From Hyphomicrobium album (lineage in GTDB: Bacteria; Pseudomonadota; Alphaproteobacteria; Rhizobiales; Hyphomicrobiaceae): 64,000 nucleotides of DNA. Each line of letters starts with the position of its first letter. The stretch's first letter is position 1. Below the pieces are notes generated by a model. That model was given only the letters and a program-made list of their open reading frames with translations, was not told the DNA's origin and ran no database searches. Below, piece by piece: positions 16,970 to 26,332 of the stretch. The translations under genes and the position numbers were made by a program. The stretch spans positions 930,001 to 994,000 of the forward strand of contig NZ_WMBQ01000001.1 in the NCBI RefSeq assembly GCF_009708035.1. Reading direction: 5' to 3'.

Positions 16970-16994
16970 TTGCAGGTGAACATCCGGAGCGCGC

Positions 16995-18125
16995 GTGGTC
17001 GAGCGCTTGCGCATCATTCATTGCTTTCGCGCCCCCGTCGGCGGCCTGTTCCGGCACGTGCTCGACCTTAGCGGCGAGCAAGCCGCGCGCGGCCACGAGG
17101 TCGGCTACGTGCTCGACTCGACGGTTTCCGATCCGCTCACCGAGCAACGCCTCGCCAAGGCCGCGACGCATCTGAAGCTCGGCATCACACGTCTTCCCAT
17201 GGGGCGCCTCCCGAGCCTGCGCGACTTCGCGACCAGCCGCGCCGTGCACGACGTCGCGCACGAATTGAAGGCAGACGTATTGCATGGACACGGCGCCAAG
17301 GGCGGCGCCTTCGCCCGTCTCGCCGCTCGCGACCTTCGGCTCGCTGCCCGCAACGTCGCGACCTTCTACACGCCGCACGGCGGTAGCCTGCACTACCCGC
17401 CCGTCTCGCCGCAGGGTCTGATCTACACGGCCATCGAAAAGTTTCTCGTGCGCTACACCGACGGCCTGATCTTCGAGAGCGATTTCATCCGCCGCGTCTT
17501 CAACCAGCGCGTCGGTGCCCGTGGCGTGCCCGAGCGGGTTGTTCCCAACGCCCTGCAGCCGGACGACTTCACCGCGCACCTGCCCAATGCCGACGCCGCA
17601 GATTTCCTCTTCATCGGTGAGTTGCGCCAGCTCAAAGGCGTCGACGTGCTGCTGCACGCGCTCGCCCGCCTGCAGGCCTCCCGCGCCGTGCGGGCGGTCA
17701 TCGTCGGCGCCGGTCCTGAAGCCTCCGAGTTCAAGTCGCTTGCCGATGAGCTCGGTCTAGGTGGGCTCGTTACCTTCGCCGGGGCGATGCCGGCGCGGAC
17801 TGCCTTCCCGCTCGGCCGCAGCCTGGTTGTTCCGTCTCGGGCCGAAAGCATGCCCTACATTGTCCTGGAAGCGGCCGCCGCGGGCATGCCGCTCATCGCC
17901 ACCAATGTCGGCGGCATACCCGAGATCGTTAACGGCACGGACACGCCGCTCATGCCACCCGGAGACGTGGAAGTCCTGGAACGCGCCATGCAAGGCTTCC
18001 TCGCGGACCCTAGCGACGCCAAAGCGCGCGCCGAACGCCTCAAAGCGGCCGTAGCTGCCCGCTTCACGGTCGGCAGGGCGGCTGACGAAGTGCTCGCCTT
18101 CTACGGCGAGCGGCTCGGGCGCTAA
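16995..18125 (+). CDS. Glycosyltransferase family 4 protein
   Basis: The 376-residue enzyme has the GT-B fold of family GT4: N-terminal glycine-rich loop APVGGLFRHVLDLS, conserved AHGAKGGAFARL region and, in the C-terminal domain, LFIGELRQLKGVDVLLHAL plus the E-x7-E donor site PSRAESMPYIVLEAAAAGMP. It would transfer a sugar from a nucleotide donor to the growing lipid-linked repeat unit at the cytoplasmic membrane face. The start is a GTG preceded by GGAG at five bases. It follows the export gene closely, which suggests an operon continuing to the undecaprenyl-phosphate transferase. Confidence 0.93.
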   Translation: MVERLRIIHCFRAPVGGLFRHVLDLSGEQAARGHEVGYVLDSTVSDPLTEQRLAKAATHLKLGITRLPMGRLPSLRDFATSRAVHDVAHELKADVLHGHGAKGGAFARLAARDLRLAARNVATFYTPHGGSLHYPPVSPQGLIYTAIEKFLVRYTDGLIFESDFIRRVFNQRVGARGVPERVVPNALQPDDFTAHLPNADAADFLFIGELRQLKGVDVLLHALARLQASRAVRAVIVGAGPEASEFKSLADELGLGGLVTFAGAMPARTAFPLGRSLVVPSRAESMPYIVLEAAAAGMPLIATNVGGIPEIVNGTDTPLMPPGDVEVLERAMQGFLADPSDAKARAERLKAAVAARFTVGRAADEVLAFYGERLGR

Positions 18126-18222
18126 CCTTAACTGCAAAGCTTACCGGCCGAGGGCCGGACATTCTCGCCTGTGGCACGAAGCCTGCTTTCCAAGGGGCAG
18201 TCTAGGTCACAGGTCACGCAGA

Positions 18223-19725
18223 ATGCTCAACATCGGCCACGCCTCCGTTCCGCAATCGGTCCCGACGACGCGCTCCACCCCGCGCCTCGCCGACTTCCGG
18301 CTCGACGACAAGACGAGCCTGATGTCGATGGTGGTCATCCGCGGCGCCGTGCGCGCCCTGGACATCGCCCTTATCTGCATTCTCGGCATCGCCGTCGCCC
18401 TCTCCTACGTCGACGAGCCGATGATCATCGGCCACCCCTACTACATGGCTGCCATCGGCATGACGGCGGTGATCACCGTCGCCGGCTTCGACATGCTGGG
18501 TCTCTACTCGCAGGCATCGTTCAACTCCTTCATCCGCCAGATGCCGCGCGTCCTGCTCGCCTGGACGGCAGCCTTCGCGCTGCTGCTCGCCGGCGCCTTC
18601 TTCCTCAAGGCCGGTCATGAGTTCTCGCGCGTCTGGTTCGCCGGCTGGTACGTCACCGGCATCGTCGTACTCATCGGCGAGCGCCTGCTCGTCGCCGGCC
18701 TAGTTCGCCGCTGGACCCAGCAGGGCCGCCTCTATCGCCGCGCCGCAATCTACGGCGGCGGCGCCATCTCCGAGCGCCTGATCCACGACCTCGAGGTCGA
18801 CATGGACGCCGACGTGCGCATCACCGGCATCTTCGACGACCGGGGCGACGACCGCGTCGATCGCGTCATCGCCGGCTATCCGCGCCTCGGCGGCTTGAAG
18901 CAGCTCGTTTCCTTCGCTCGCTCCTCGCGCCTGGACATGATCATCGTCGCCCTGCCGATTGCCGCCGAGAAGCGCGTGATCGAGCTGACGCGCGCGCTCG
19001 CCATTCTCCCCGCCGAGGTCAAGATGCCGGCCCGCGCTTCCGAGCTGCGCTTCACGTCGGAGACCTACTCGCGCGTTGGCAATGTCGCCATGATCGACCT
19101 GCTCGAGAAGCCGATCGCCGACTGGGGCTCGGTCTCGAAGTGGCTGTTCGATAAGATCGTCGGTACGCTGGCTCTGATCCTGCTCGCCCCGCTCATGCTC
19201 GCCGTCGCCGCCGCCATCAAGTTCGACAGCCGCGGTCCGGCGCTGTTCCGCCAGAAGCGCTACGGCTTCAACAACGAGCTGATCGAGATCTTCAAGTTCC
19301 GCTCGATGTACACCGACCGCTGCGACGCAAACGCTTCGAAGCTCGTCACCAAGGGCGACCCGCGCGTCACCCGCGTTGGCCGCTTCATCCGCAAGACCTC
19401 GATCGACGAGCTGCCGCAGCTCTTCAACGTGATCCTCGGCAACCTGTCGCTGGTCGGGCCACGCCCGCACGCGCTCGAAGCCAAGGCGGCTGGCGACCTC
19501 TACGACAACGTCGTCGACGGCTACTTCGCGCGTCACAAAGTGAAACCGGGAATTACCGGTTGGGCACAAATCAACGGCTGGCGCGGCGAAACCGACACTC
19601 CCGAGAAAATTCAGAAGCGCGTTGAATGCGACATTTACTATATCGAGAACTGGTCGCTGCTGCTCGACACTTACATCCTGCTCAAGACGCCGTTCGCGCT
19701 ATTGAAGTCCGAGAACGCCTACTGA
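18223..19725 (+). CDS. Undecaprenyl-phosphate sugar phosphotransferase (WcaJ/HfsE type)
   Basis: The 500-residue protein has four or five N-terminal membrane helices, a central nucleotide-binding-like domain ([17 protein letters not shown]) and a C-terminal bacterial sugar transferase domain with [49 protein letters not shown] and [12 protein letters not shown]. These are the catalytic signatures of polyisoprenyl-phosphate hexose-1-phosphate transferases. It starts repeat-unit synthesis by loading the first sugar-1-phosphate, often glucose, on undecaprenyl phosphate. It sits between the GT4 and the polymerase gene, as expected for a Wzx/Wzy-dependent pathway. The exact sugar is not deducible. 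Confidence 0.94.
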   Translation: MLNIGHASVPQSVPTTRSTPRLADFRLDDKTSLMSMVVIRGAVRALDIALICILGIAVALSYVDEPMIIGHPYYMAAIGMTAVITVAGFDMLGLYSQASFNSFIRQMPRVLLAWTAAFALLLAGAFFLKAGHEFSRVWFAGWYVTGIVVLIGERLLVAGLVRRWTQQGRLYRRAAIYGGGAISERLIHDLEVDMDADVRITGIFDDRGDDRVDRVIAGYPRLGGLKQLVSFARSSRLDMIIVALPIAAEKRVIELTRALAILPAEVKMPARASELRFTSETYSRVGNVAMIDLLEKPIADWGSVSKWLFDKIVGTLALILLAPLMLAVAAAIKFDSRGPALFRQKRYGFNNELIEIFKFRSMYTDRCDANASKLVTKGDPRVTRVGRFIRKTSIDELPQLFNVILGNLSLVGPRPHALEAKAAGDLYDNVVDGYFARHKVKPGITGWAQINGWRGETDTPEKIQKRVECDIYYIENWSLLLDTYILLKTPFALLKSENAY

Positions 19726-19746
19726 GCGGCGTGCGTAGGAGCAGTG

Positions 19747-21084
19747 ATGTCGGCCGCCGTTGCCATCGATAGCGCGAGCGCTTTGCAGACGACACGCGCC
19801 CCGCGGCGCGGGCTCGTCACGTGGCTGACGCTCGCTGCCGTCGCGATCACGTTTGCGGCGAGCGGCTTCGTGTTCAGTGAGCCGGCGCCCGTCGATGCGC
19901 TCACCATCGGCCTCATCGTCCTGTTGCCGACCGTCGGGCTCGTCAGCTTCACGCCTGGCGTGCTGGCTTATGGTGCGATGTGGCTCGTGGCCGCCGCCAG
20001 CCTGCTGCTCGGCGCGTCATCCTCTCTCGACCTGAAATCCACCGGCATCCATGTTGCCGTGACCATTTATCTCTATGCCGCCTCCGTCGTGATCGCGGCC
20101 TTCGTCGCGCGCTCGCCGCGCCCGCATACCGAGCTGATCCTCAAGGCGTGGACGTTCGCGGCGCTGGTGGCCTGCGCGGCCGCGGTGCTCGGCTATTTCG
20201 GCGTCATCCCCGGCGGCTATGAGCTCTTCACCGAGAACGAGCGCGCCAGCGGCACATTCAAGGACCCGAACGTATTCGGCCCGTTTCTCGTTGTGCCGGC
20301 GCTCTACCTGCTCAATGCGGCGCTGCAGCGCTCGTTCGGCGGCATGCTGTTACCGCTCGCCGGCTCCGCCTTCCTCGCGCTCGGCGTCTTCTTGAGCTTC
20401 TCGCGCGGCGCCTGGATGGTCCTCGCCGTCGCCCTGGTGATCTACGGCTACCTCATCATGGCCACGACGCGGCAGGCGCGCGTGCGGCTGAAGATCGTCA
20501 TCCTGCTTTTCGCCGGCGGAATCCTCGGGGCGCTCGCCGTCGTCGCCGCACTCAGCTCCGATCAGGTTGCCAACCTGTTGAGCCAGAGGGCCAGCCTCGA
20601 GCAGTCGTACGACACTGGCTCGGAGGGCCGCTTCGGCGGGCAGGAAAAGGCCGCCGGCATCATCGTCGAGAATCCGCTCGGCATCGGCGCTCTGGAGTTC
20701 TCCGCCCGCCACCACCCCGAGGCCGCGCACAACGTCTATCTCAGCATGTTCCTCAACGCCGGCTGGCTCGGCGGCGCCGTCTACCTGATCCTGGTCGTGC
20801 TGACTTTGGTGTTCGGGTTCCGCTTCGCGATGCGCGCGTCCGACACGCGTACGATATTCCTGGTGGTGTACGCGACGTTCGTGGCGACAGCGTTCGAAGG
20901 CGCCATTATCGACAGCGACCACTGGCGCCATTTCTACCTGATGATGGGGCTACTCTGGGGGATGATGGCCGCCGCCCAACAACCGGTGCAGACGCCCGAA
21001 AGCCGCCGACCGGCGCGCTTGCTCGGCCGCGCGCCGCACCCCGATTTCAGCGCCCGGCGCCCGACAATCGTCGGCGCCGCCTGA
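19747..21084 (+). CDS. O-antigen ligase/polymerase (Wzy-type) membrane protein
   Basis: The protein of about 445 residues has ten or more hydrophobic segments and the Wzy_C/O-antigen ligase landmarks: a periplasmic loop with SGTFKDPNVFGPFLV, LSFSRGAWM and a large loop with EGRFGGQEKAAGIIVENPLGIGALEF and HHPEAAHNVYLSMFLNAGW, where the His and Arg are typical. It probably polymerises lipid-linked repeats on the periplasmic side. ATG at 19747 has AGGAG five bases before it; the adjacent GTG at 19744 is too close. It ends the gene series of the polysaccharide locus; no flippase gene lies in the window. Confidence 0.9.
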   Translation: MSAAVAIDSASALQTTRAPRRGLVTWLTLAAVAITFAASGFVFSEPAPVDALTIGLIVLLPTVGLVSFTPGVLAYGAMWLVAAASLLLGASSSLDLKSTGIHVAVTIYLYAASVVIAAFVARSPRPHTELILKAWTFAALVACAAAVLGYFGVIPGGYELFTENERASGTFKDPNVFGPFLVVPALYLLNAALQRSFGGMLLPLAGSAFLALGVFLSFSRGAWMVLAVALVIYGYLIMATTRQARVRLKIVILLFAGGILGALAVVAALSSDQVANLLSQRASLEQSYDTGSEGRFGGQEKAAGIIVENPLGIGALEFSARHHPEAAHNVYLSMFLNAGWLGGAVYLILVVLTLVFGFRFAMRASDTRTIFLVVYATFVATAFEGAIIDSDHWRHFYLMMGLLWGMMAAAQQPVQTPESRRPARLLGRAPHPDFSARRPTIVGAA

Positions 21085-21092
21085 CCAACGCC

Positions 21093-22229
21093 TCAGCCCA
21101 AAATTCGCAGGTGATTGTCGAATGAGCGGCCGGGGAAGGTCGCCGTCGTCAAATGCGTGTGGTCCGGTTGATCCGTCTGCACCACGCCGAGGCCCGAGGT
21201 CATCACGAAGCCTGACCTAGGAGCCCCGGTGATGCCGCAACTGTCCACGAGCAGCGTTTCGCCGGCGATAGCGAACTTCTCCGTATCGACGTAGACGATG
21301 CGCCCGGCGCGCGGCGCCGAAGCCGCAATGAGGCGTCCGTCGGGGCTTAAGGCGACAGCACCGATATAGCCGGCAAGCGTTGAACCCATCGGCGTTGCCG
21401 GCTCGATGATGCGCAGCGGCTTGTCGATGCCGGCGCAGCCGATGAGCTCGGGCGTCTCGGCGTCGCCGCCTTCCCACTGGCAGCCGAACCACACCGCGCC
21501 TTTTCCATCCTGCACCAGGTGGCGGATCGACAGCTTGTGGATGTCGGCCCGCTGCATGTGCTGGCTGACGAGTCGCCCGGTCGTGCTGTCGACGAAGGCG
21601 AGCGAGGGCTGCATGCTCGACAAGTTCAGCTTCTCGCGCCCGGTCTCGATGTGCGTCTCGATGCCGCCGTTGGCGACGGCGAGCGTCTTGCCGTCGGCGA
21701 GCAGGATCGCCTCGTGCGGACCGATGCCGTAGGTCGGAAACTCGCCGACGCGCTTGTAGCCGCCGGTGGCGTCGTAAACGCCAATCAGGCCTGCGCGCGT
21801 CTCGTTGTCATGCTCCGTTGCGTAGAGCAGGCGCCCGTCGCGCGAGAACGTCCCGTGGCCGTAGAAATGCCGGTTAGCTGGTGTCGTGAACAACACCGGC
21901 TCGCGCCGATCGCCGATGTCGAAAGCGAGCGCGAACGAGCCGGGGCGACGCGCAAACACCACCGCCTGGCCACTGGTGCGGTCAAGCGCGATGTCGTGGC
22001 CGCGGCCTTCGAGCGGCAGCTCGCGCAGGACCATGCCGTCGAGCGACAGCACGACGACCGAATAGCTGCCGTCGGGACGGCGGCAGGCGGCGACGAGATC
22101 GCCGGGCGCAACGCCGGTATCGGCATCCTCGTCGAGCACGCCGGCAAACGCGTTCGACGCGCTCGCCGCCGCAAGGCTCAGCGTGCTGCCGATCAGGAAA
22201 TGCCGCCGGTCAATCGCCATCGAGCTCAT
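21093..22229 (-). CDS. DUF1513 family periplasmic protein
   Basis: The 378-residue product begins with a twin-arginine signal (DRRHFLIGSTLSLAAASASNAFA), so it is exported folded, and continues as a beta-propeller-like sequence with repeating strands such as GRGHDIALDRTSGQAVVFARRPG, GHGTFSRDGRLLYATEHDNETRAGLIGVYD and AVALSPDGRLIAASAPRAG. DUF1513 proteins are functionally uncharacterised but occur next to imelysin and di-haem oxidoreductase genes, for instance in the Pseudomonas PA4370-PA4373 region. The gene overlaps the upstream imelysin by 20 bases (11 if the ATG at 22220 is used), so both are translated from one mRNA. Confidence 0.9.
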   Translation of the reverse strand: MSSMAIDRRHFLIGSTLSLAAASASNAFAGVLDEDADTGVAPGDLVAACRRPDGSYSVVVLSLDGMVLRELPLEGRGHDIALDRTSGQAVVFARRPGSFALAFDIGDRREPVLFTTPANRHFYGHGTFSRDGRLLYATEHDNETRAGLIGVYDATGGYKRVGEFPTYGIGPHEAILLADGKTLAVANGGIETHIETGREKLNLSSMQPSLAFVDSTTGRLVSQHMQRADIHKLSIRHLVQDGKGAVWFGCQWEGGDAETPELIGCAGIDKPLRIIEPATPMGSTLAGYIGAVALSPDGRLIAASAPRAGRIVYVDTEKFAIAGETLLVDSCGITGAPRSGFVMTSGLGVVQTDQPDHTHLTTATFPGRSFDNHLRILG

Positions 22230-23295
22230 TGAACCCTATCTGCAGTCCCGCTGCCGGCGCCAATTCGCGCCCCACCAGCTTGCGGATGCCCTCGACGTGG
22301 AAACGCACCATGCGCAGGTCGCGCGCCCGTTCGGGATTGTCCTTGGCGCGCGGGATCTCTTCTACCGCGGCCGGCGCGTCGCGAGCCAGCCTATGAAACG
22401 CCTCGCCGATCCAGCGCGGCATCCACGCCTTGTCGCCGGAAACGTTGCGCGCGAGGCCCATCGTCTCGTACAGAGCCTGCGTCGAGGCGATGCCCGAGGC
22501 AATATAGCGCGCACTCAGACCCGCGCGCGAAAACGGCAGCCGCGGCGGCTTATCGGGCGTCGCAATGGCGTTGATCATGGGCACGACCTCGCGGTCCTGG
22601 ATCATCTGCAGCCCGGTGATCAGCGCCCGCGCGAAGTCCCCCGCTGGCTCCTCCGCCGACTTGTAGCGCGGGTCGCCGGCCTTCGGCTCCACCATGCGCA
22701 GGCGCCAGCCAGTGTCACCTTGCCATTCCGTAAGTATCTCCTCGGAGAGCGCGTGGGTAGATTGCGCCATCGACAGTGCGAGTTTGCAGCGGTAGCTGCC
22801 TTCCTCATCGTCGCCGCCGAGGGGGCGCTTGTCGTCGTAGAGCAGCACCTCGAGCGCCGACAGTCCCTGGACCGCGGCACTCTTCTTGATGAGTTGTGCC
22901 GGATCGAGCGCCATCACGTCCCTCTTGACGACGAGCGCGTTCACTTGGCGCTGCGTCACGCCGCGCGGGTCCGGCCAGAACTCGAAACGCTCGGGCCGTC
23001 CGATTTGTGACATCGGGCCAAACCGTAGAAATTCCACCGCACCCCAGGCGAGCACCGTGTCGGCAAAATCGGTCTTTACGGAAGAGGCGGCGTCCTTGGC
23101 CCCGTCACAGAGGCGCGTCACATCTTCGGCAAGCTTACCGCTTGCCTTCGCGAGGCGCTCGAAGCGCGGGAGCACGTACTTGTCGATGACGCGCGCATTG
23201 AGCTGCGCAAACGACGGCTTGGCGGGTGCAGCACGCCCGGCCGGGGCGGCCACCGCCATCATTGCAACCAGCAAGAGCGCTGTTCCTCGCCGCAT
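22210..23295 (-). CDS. Imelysin family periplasmic protein (third paralogue)
   Basis: This 361-residue protein has a signal peptide (MRRGTALLLVAMMAVAAPAGRAAP) and the imelysin/peptidase M75 fold with paired helical domains. The region that carries the family HxxE motif reads GLSALEVLLY, so His is replaced by Ser while Glu remains. It resembles the downstream plus-strand paralogue (both have the RFGP and WPD/YPD..G blocks). Imelysin-like proteins of the short class are iron-regulated and periplasmic; peptidase activity is not established. ATG at 23295 is chosen because the signal peptide starts there. It is divergent from the first imelysin, about 190 bp apart, and overlaps DUF1513. Confidence 0.88.
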   Translation of the reverse strand: MRRGTALLLVAMMAVAAPAGRAAPAKPSFAQLNARVIDKYVLPRFERLAKASGKLAEDVTRLCDGAKDAASSVKTDFADTVLAWGAVEFLRFGPMSQIGRPERFEFWPDPRGVTQRQVNALVVKRDVMALDPAQLIKKSAAVQGLSALEVLLYDDKRPLGGDDEEGSYRCKLALSMAQSTHALSEEILTEWQGDTGWRLRMVEPKAGDPRYKSAEEPAGDFARALITGLQMIQDREVVPMINAIATPDKPPRLPFSRAGLSARYIASGIASTQALYETMGLARNVSGDKAWMPRWIGEAFHRLARDAPAAVEEIPRAKDNPERARDLRMVRFHVEGIRKLVGRELAPAAGLQIGFNELDGD

Positions 23296-23430
23296 CGCGC
23301 CTAGTTTCCGCGGACCCGTTTTCAGTGCCGCCCCCGTGCCTTCGCCCGTGCGCAAAAGACCACTAGTGTTCCGCCGCGCGATGGCGTTCCTTGGGCCGAC
23401 TTCATACAGGGCGACAAGGCAAAAATAATC

Positions 23431-23459
23431 TTGACTTCGCGAGTCGGAAAATATCGAGT
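23431..23459 (+). promoter_or_regulatory. Promoter-like element in front of the imelysin/di-haem operon
   Basis: TTGACT at 23431-23436 resembles a -35 box and lies within an AT-richer segment (AAAAATAATC before, GGAAAATATC after) in an otherwise GC-rich spacer. GACT and AGTC (23433-23436 and 23442-23445) form a short inverted repeat with five bases between. I see no clear Fur, Irr or RirA consensus. The -10 position (near 23452-23457) is weak. Confidence 0.3.
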
Positions 23460-23486
23460 TTGCCGCGACAACGCCCGGGAGAGGAA

Positions 23487-24770
23487 ATGCAAAGCGATAT
23501 GATTATGCCCCTCCGAAACGCCTTCGCCGCCTGCGTCGCGATGCTTTTGGTGCAGCCTGCCGCCGCCGACGCGCCGAGCGTGGCCGACGTCGCCAAAACC
23601 TACGCCAACATCGCCGAGGCCGGCTATACGGACTCGCTCGCTGAGGCACGCAAGCTCAAGACGGCGATCGATACGCTCATCAAGACTCCCACCGAGGAGA
23701 GCCTCGCCGCCGCGCGCAAGGCGTGGGTCGCCGCGCGCGTTCCCTATATGCAGACGGAAGCCTTCCGCTTCGGCAACAAGATCGTCGACGACTGGGAACC
23801 GCGCGTAAACTCCTGGCCGCTCGACGAAGGCCTCATCGACTACGTCTCGCAGGAGTACGTCGACCAGGCGCCGGCCAACGATCTCTACGTCGCCAATGTC
23901 ATCGCCAACCCCTCGATCAAGATCAACGGCGAGCCCGTCGACACCTCGAAGATCACCAAGGAGCTCCTGTCGGACAAGCTGCAGGAGGCGGGCGGCGTCG
24001 AGTCGAACGTCGCGACCGGCTATCACGCCATCGAATTCGTCCTCTGGGGCCAGGATCTCAACGGCACGGGACCTGGCGCCGGCCAGCGCCCGGCGACCGA
24101 TTATGACGTGAAGAACTGCACCGGCGGCAATTGCGAGCGCCGCGCCCAGTATCTCGAGGTCGTCACCGACCTGCTGCTCGACGACCTCGACTGGATGGTG
24201 AAGCAGTGGGGTGCCGACGGCGCCGCCCGCAAGGCGGTGATGGCGGACGGCGGACAGGCCGGCCTCGCCGCCCTCTTCAAGGGCCTCGGCAGTCTCTCCT
24301 ACGGCGAGATGGCGGGCGAGCGCATGAAGCTCGGTCTGCTCATCCATGATCCGGAGGAGGAGCACGACTGCTTCTCCGACAACACCCACAACGCCCACTA
24401 TTACGACGCGCTCGGCATCCGCAACGTCTACCTCGGCAGCTACAAGCGCCCGGACGGCTTGGTCGTCTCCGGCCCCAGCGCCTCCGACCTCGTGCGCGCC
24501 AAGTCGCCCGAGGCCGACGAGCGCACGCGCGCCGCACTCGACGCGACGGCGAAGCAGATGGACGAGATCGTGAAGCGCGCCGAGAGCGGCGAGCACTACG
24601 ACCAGATGCTCGGCGAGGGCAACGAGGCCGGCAACGCCCTACTCGACCAGACCATTCAGGCGCTGATCGCCCAGTCGAAGGAGTTCGAGCGCGACATCGC
24701 CGCGCTGGAACTGAAGTCGATCCAATTCGAGGGCTCCGACAGCCTCGACAATCCGTCGAACGTCAGGTGA
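23487..24770 (+). CDS. Imelysin family periplasmic protein with intact HxxE motif
   Basis: The 427-residue protein has an N-terminal signal peptide ending VQPAAADA and the long imelysin (peptidase M75) architecture. The putative metal site is intact as GYHAIEF with His180 and Glu183. Further blocks are FRFGNKIVDDWEPRVNSWPLDEGLIDY and HDCFSDNTHNAHYYDALGIRNVYLG, which are typical of the imelysin class found with di-haem oxidoreductases. Such proteins are periplasmic and often induced by iron shortage. Several ATG codons compete (23487, 23499, 23505); GGGAGAGG precedes the first. It begins an operon with the di-haem protein (77-bp gap) and another imelysin. Confidence 0.92.
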   Translation: MQSDMIMPLRNAFAACVAMLLVQPAAADAPSVADVAKTYANIAEAGYTDSLAEARKLKTAIDTLIKTPTEESLAAARKAWVAARVPYMQTEAFRFGNKIVDDWEPRVNSWPLDEGLIDYVSQEYVDQAPANDLYVANVIANPSIKINGEPVDTSKITKELLSDKLQEAGGVESNVATGYHAIEFVLWGQDLNGTGPGAGQRPATDYDVKNCTGGNCERRAQYLEVVTDLLLDDLDWMVKQWGADGAARKAVMADGGQAGLAALFKGLGSLSYGEMAGERMKLGLLIHDPEEEHDCFSDNTHNAHYYDALGIRNVYLGSYKRPDGLVVSGPSASDLVRAKSPEADERTRAALDATAKQMDEIVKRAESGEHYDQMLGEGNEAGNALLDQTIQALIAQSKEFERDIAALELKSIQFEGSDSLDNPSNVR

Positions 24771-24847
24771 TCGCGATGCGGGCGCGCCCGTGCGGCATAG
24801 TCGAGCACCGGCCTCTGCGGTCGAGGCCGGTTGTCCTATAAGCTCGC

Positions 24848-26332
24848 ATGCCCAAGCGCCATAGCACCACCCGCCTGCCGCTGCTCCTCCTGCCGGGACT
24901 GGTAGCGGCGTGCATTGCCGCTGTCGGCGTGCGGGCGATCGAGGCACCGAATATCCCCAACGAGCTGGGTGAGCAGAGCCCCGGCGGCGGCGCCACGACG
25001 CGCAAGAGCATCGACACGCGCGAGGCATTCTCGCACGCTTCGGAAGGCATCAGCCTCGAGGGCGAATCCAAGTTCAAGGTCGGCAACGCCATCTTCCGCA
25101 AGCTGTGGATCTCGGCGCCGTCGTCGACCACGAGCTCCGATGGCCTCGGCCCGCTCTTTAACTCGCGTTCCTGCCAGAGCTGCCATCTGAAGGACGGCCG
25201 CGGGCGCCCACCGCACGCGAACTTCCCCGCCGACACGGCGGAATCGATGTTTCTCCGCCTCTCCATCCCGCCGCAGAACGACGCGCAGCGCCAATTGCTC
25301 GCCGAGCATCGCGCCAACACCATCAACGAGCCGACCTATGGTGAGCAGTTGCAGAACCTCGCGGTGCAGGGCCTCGACAACGAAGGCCGCATGCACATCG
25401 ACTACAAGGACGTGCCGGTGACGCTGGGCGACGGCACCGTCGTCAGCCTGCGCCACCCAACCTATAGCGTCGACGGCCTGAAGTACGGTCCGATGCATCC
25501 CGACACTATGCTGTCGCCGCGCCTCGCGCCGCCGATGATCGGGGTCGGATTGCTCGAGGCGATTCCCGAAGCCGACATTCGCGCCAAGGCCGACCCCGAC
25601 GACAAGGACAAGGACGGCATCTCGGGCCGCGACTCTGAAGTGTGGTCGGTCGAAGCGGGCAAACCGGTGCTCGGCCGCTTCGGCTGGAAAGCCGGCAAGC
25701 CGTCCGTGCGCGAACAGGCCGGCAGCGCCTTCGCCGGCGACATGGGCCTCTCCAATCCAATGTCGCCGGCACCATCCGGCGATTGCACCAAGGCGCAGCC
25801 TGTGTGCCTCAATGCCCCCAACGGCAACAGCGAGCGCGATAGCGGCCTGGAGGTCGGCCCCACGCTGTTCGACCACGTCGTCTTCTACTCGCAGAACCTC
25901 GCCGTACCGCCACGCCGCAATTTCAACGACCCGGAAGTCGCGCGCGGCAAGGCGATCTTCTACGCACTCGGCTGCCAGAGCTGTCACACGCCGTCATTCA
26001 CGACAGGCAAGGTCGAGGGGCAGCCACACCTTTCCAATCAGAAGATCTGGCCCTACTCCGACCTGCTGCTGCACGATATGGGCGAAGGTCTGGCGGACAA
26101 CCGCCCCGAAGGCGTTGCCGACGGCCGCGAGTGGCGGACGTCACCGCTCTGGGGTATCGGACTGACCCAGCTCGTCAGCGGCCACACGTTCTTTTTGCAC
26201 GACGGGCGGGCGCGCAATCTGGAGGAAGCGATCCTGTGGCACGGGGGCGAGGGACAGGCATCGCGCGACGGCTATGCCGCGCTGTCGAAATCGGATCGCG
26301 AGGCGCTGATCAAGTTCGTGGAGTCGCTGTGA
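24848..26332 (+). CDS. Di-haem oxidoreductase family protein (DUF1111/DHOR)
   Basis: The 494-residue protein has an N-terminal hydrophobic signal/anchor (LPLLLLPGLVAACIAAVGV) and two c-type haem sites, CQSCH at 109-113 and CQSCH at 376-380. It belongs to the putative di-haem peroxidase/thiol oxidoreductase family (COG3488), distantly related to MauG and CcpA cytochrome c peroxidases. Other typical blocks are FNSRSCQSCHLKDGRGRPP, DPDDKDKDGISGR and FFLHDGRARNLEEAILWHGGE. It is periplasmic; the substrate is unknown. Its TGA stop overlaps the GTG start of the next imelysin, showing translational coupling. The pairing of this family with imelysin is conserved in other proteobacteria. Confidence 0.93.
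   Translation: MPKRHSTTRLPLLLLPGLVAACIAAVGVRAIEAPNIPNELGEQSPGGGATTRKSIDTREAFSHASEGISLEGESKFKVGNAIFRKLWISAPSSTTSSDGLGPLFNSRSCQSCHLKDGRGRPPHANFPADTAESMFLRLSIPPQNDAQRQLLAEHRANTINEPTYGEQLQNLAVQGLDNEGRMHIDYKDVPVTLGDGTVVSLRHPTYSVDGLKYGPMHPDTMLSPRLAPPMIGVGLLEAIPEADIRAKADPDDKDKDGISGRDSEVWSVEAGKPVLGRFGWKAGKPSVREQAGSAFAGDMGLSNPMSPAPSGDCTKAQPVCLNAPNGNSERDSGLEVGPTLFDHVVFYSQNLAVPPRRNFNDPEVARGKAIFYALGCQSCHTPSFTTGKVEGQPHLSNQKIWPYSDLLLHDMGEGLADNRPEGVADGREWRTSPLWGIGLTQLVSGHTFFLHDGRARNLEEAILWHGGEGQASRDGYAALSKSDREALIKFVESL

Noticed and set aside
23401-23490. Fur, Irr or RirA binding site before the imelysin operon
   Set aside because: The region is AT-richer and holds a short inverted repeat, but it does not match the consensus of any of these iron regulators closely enough.
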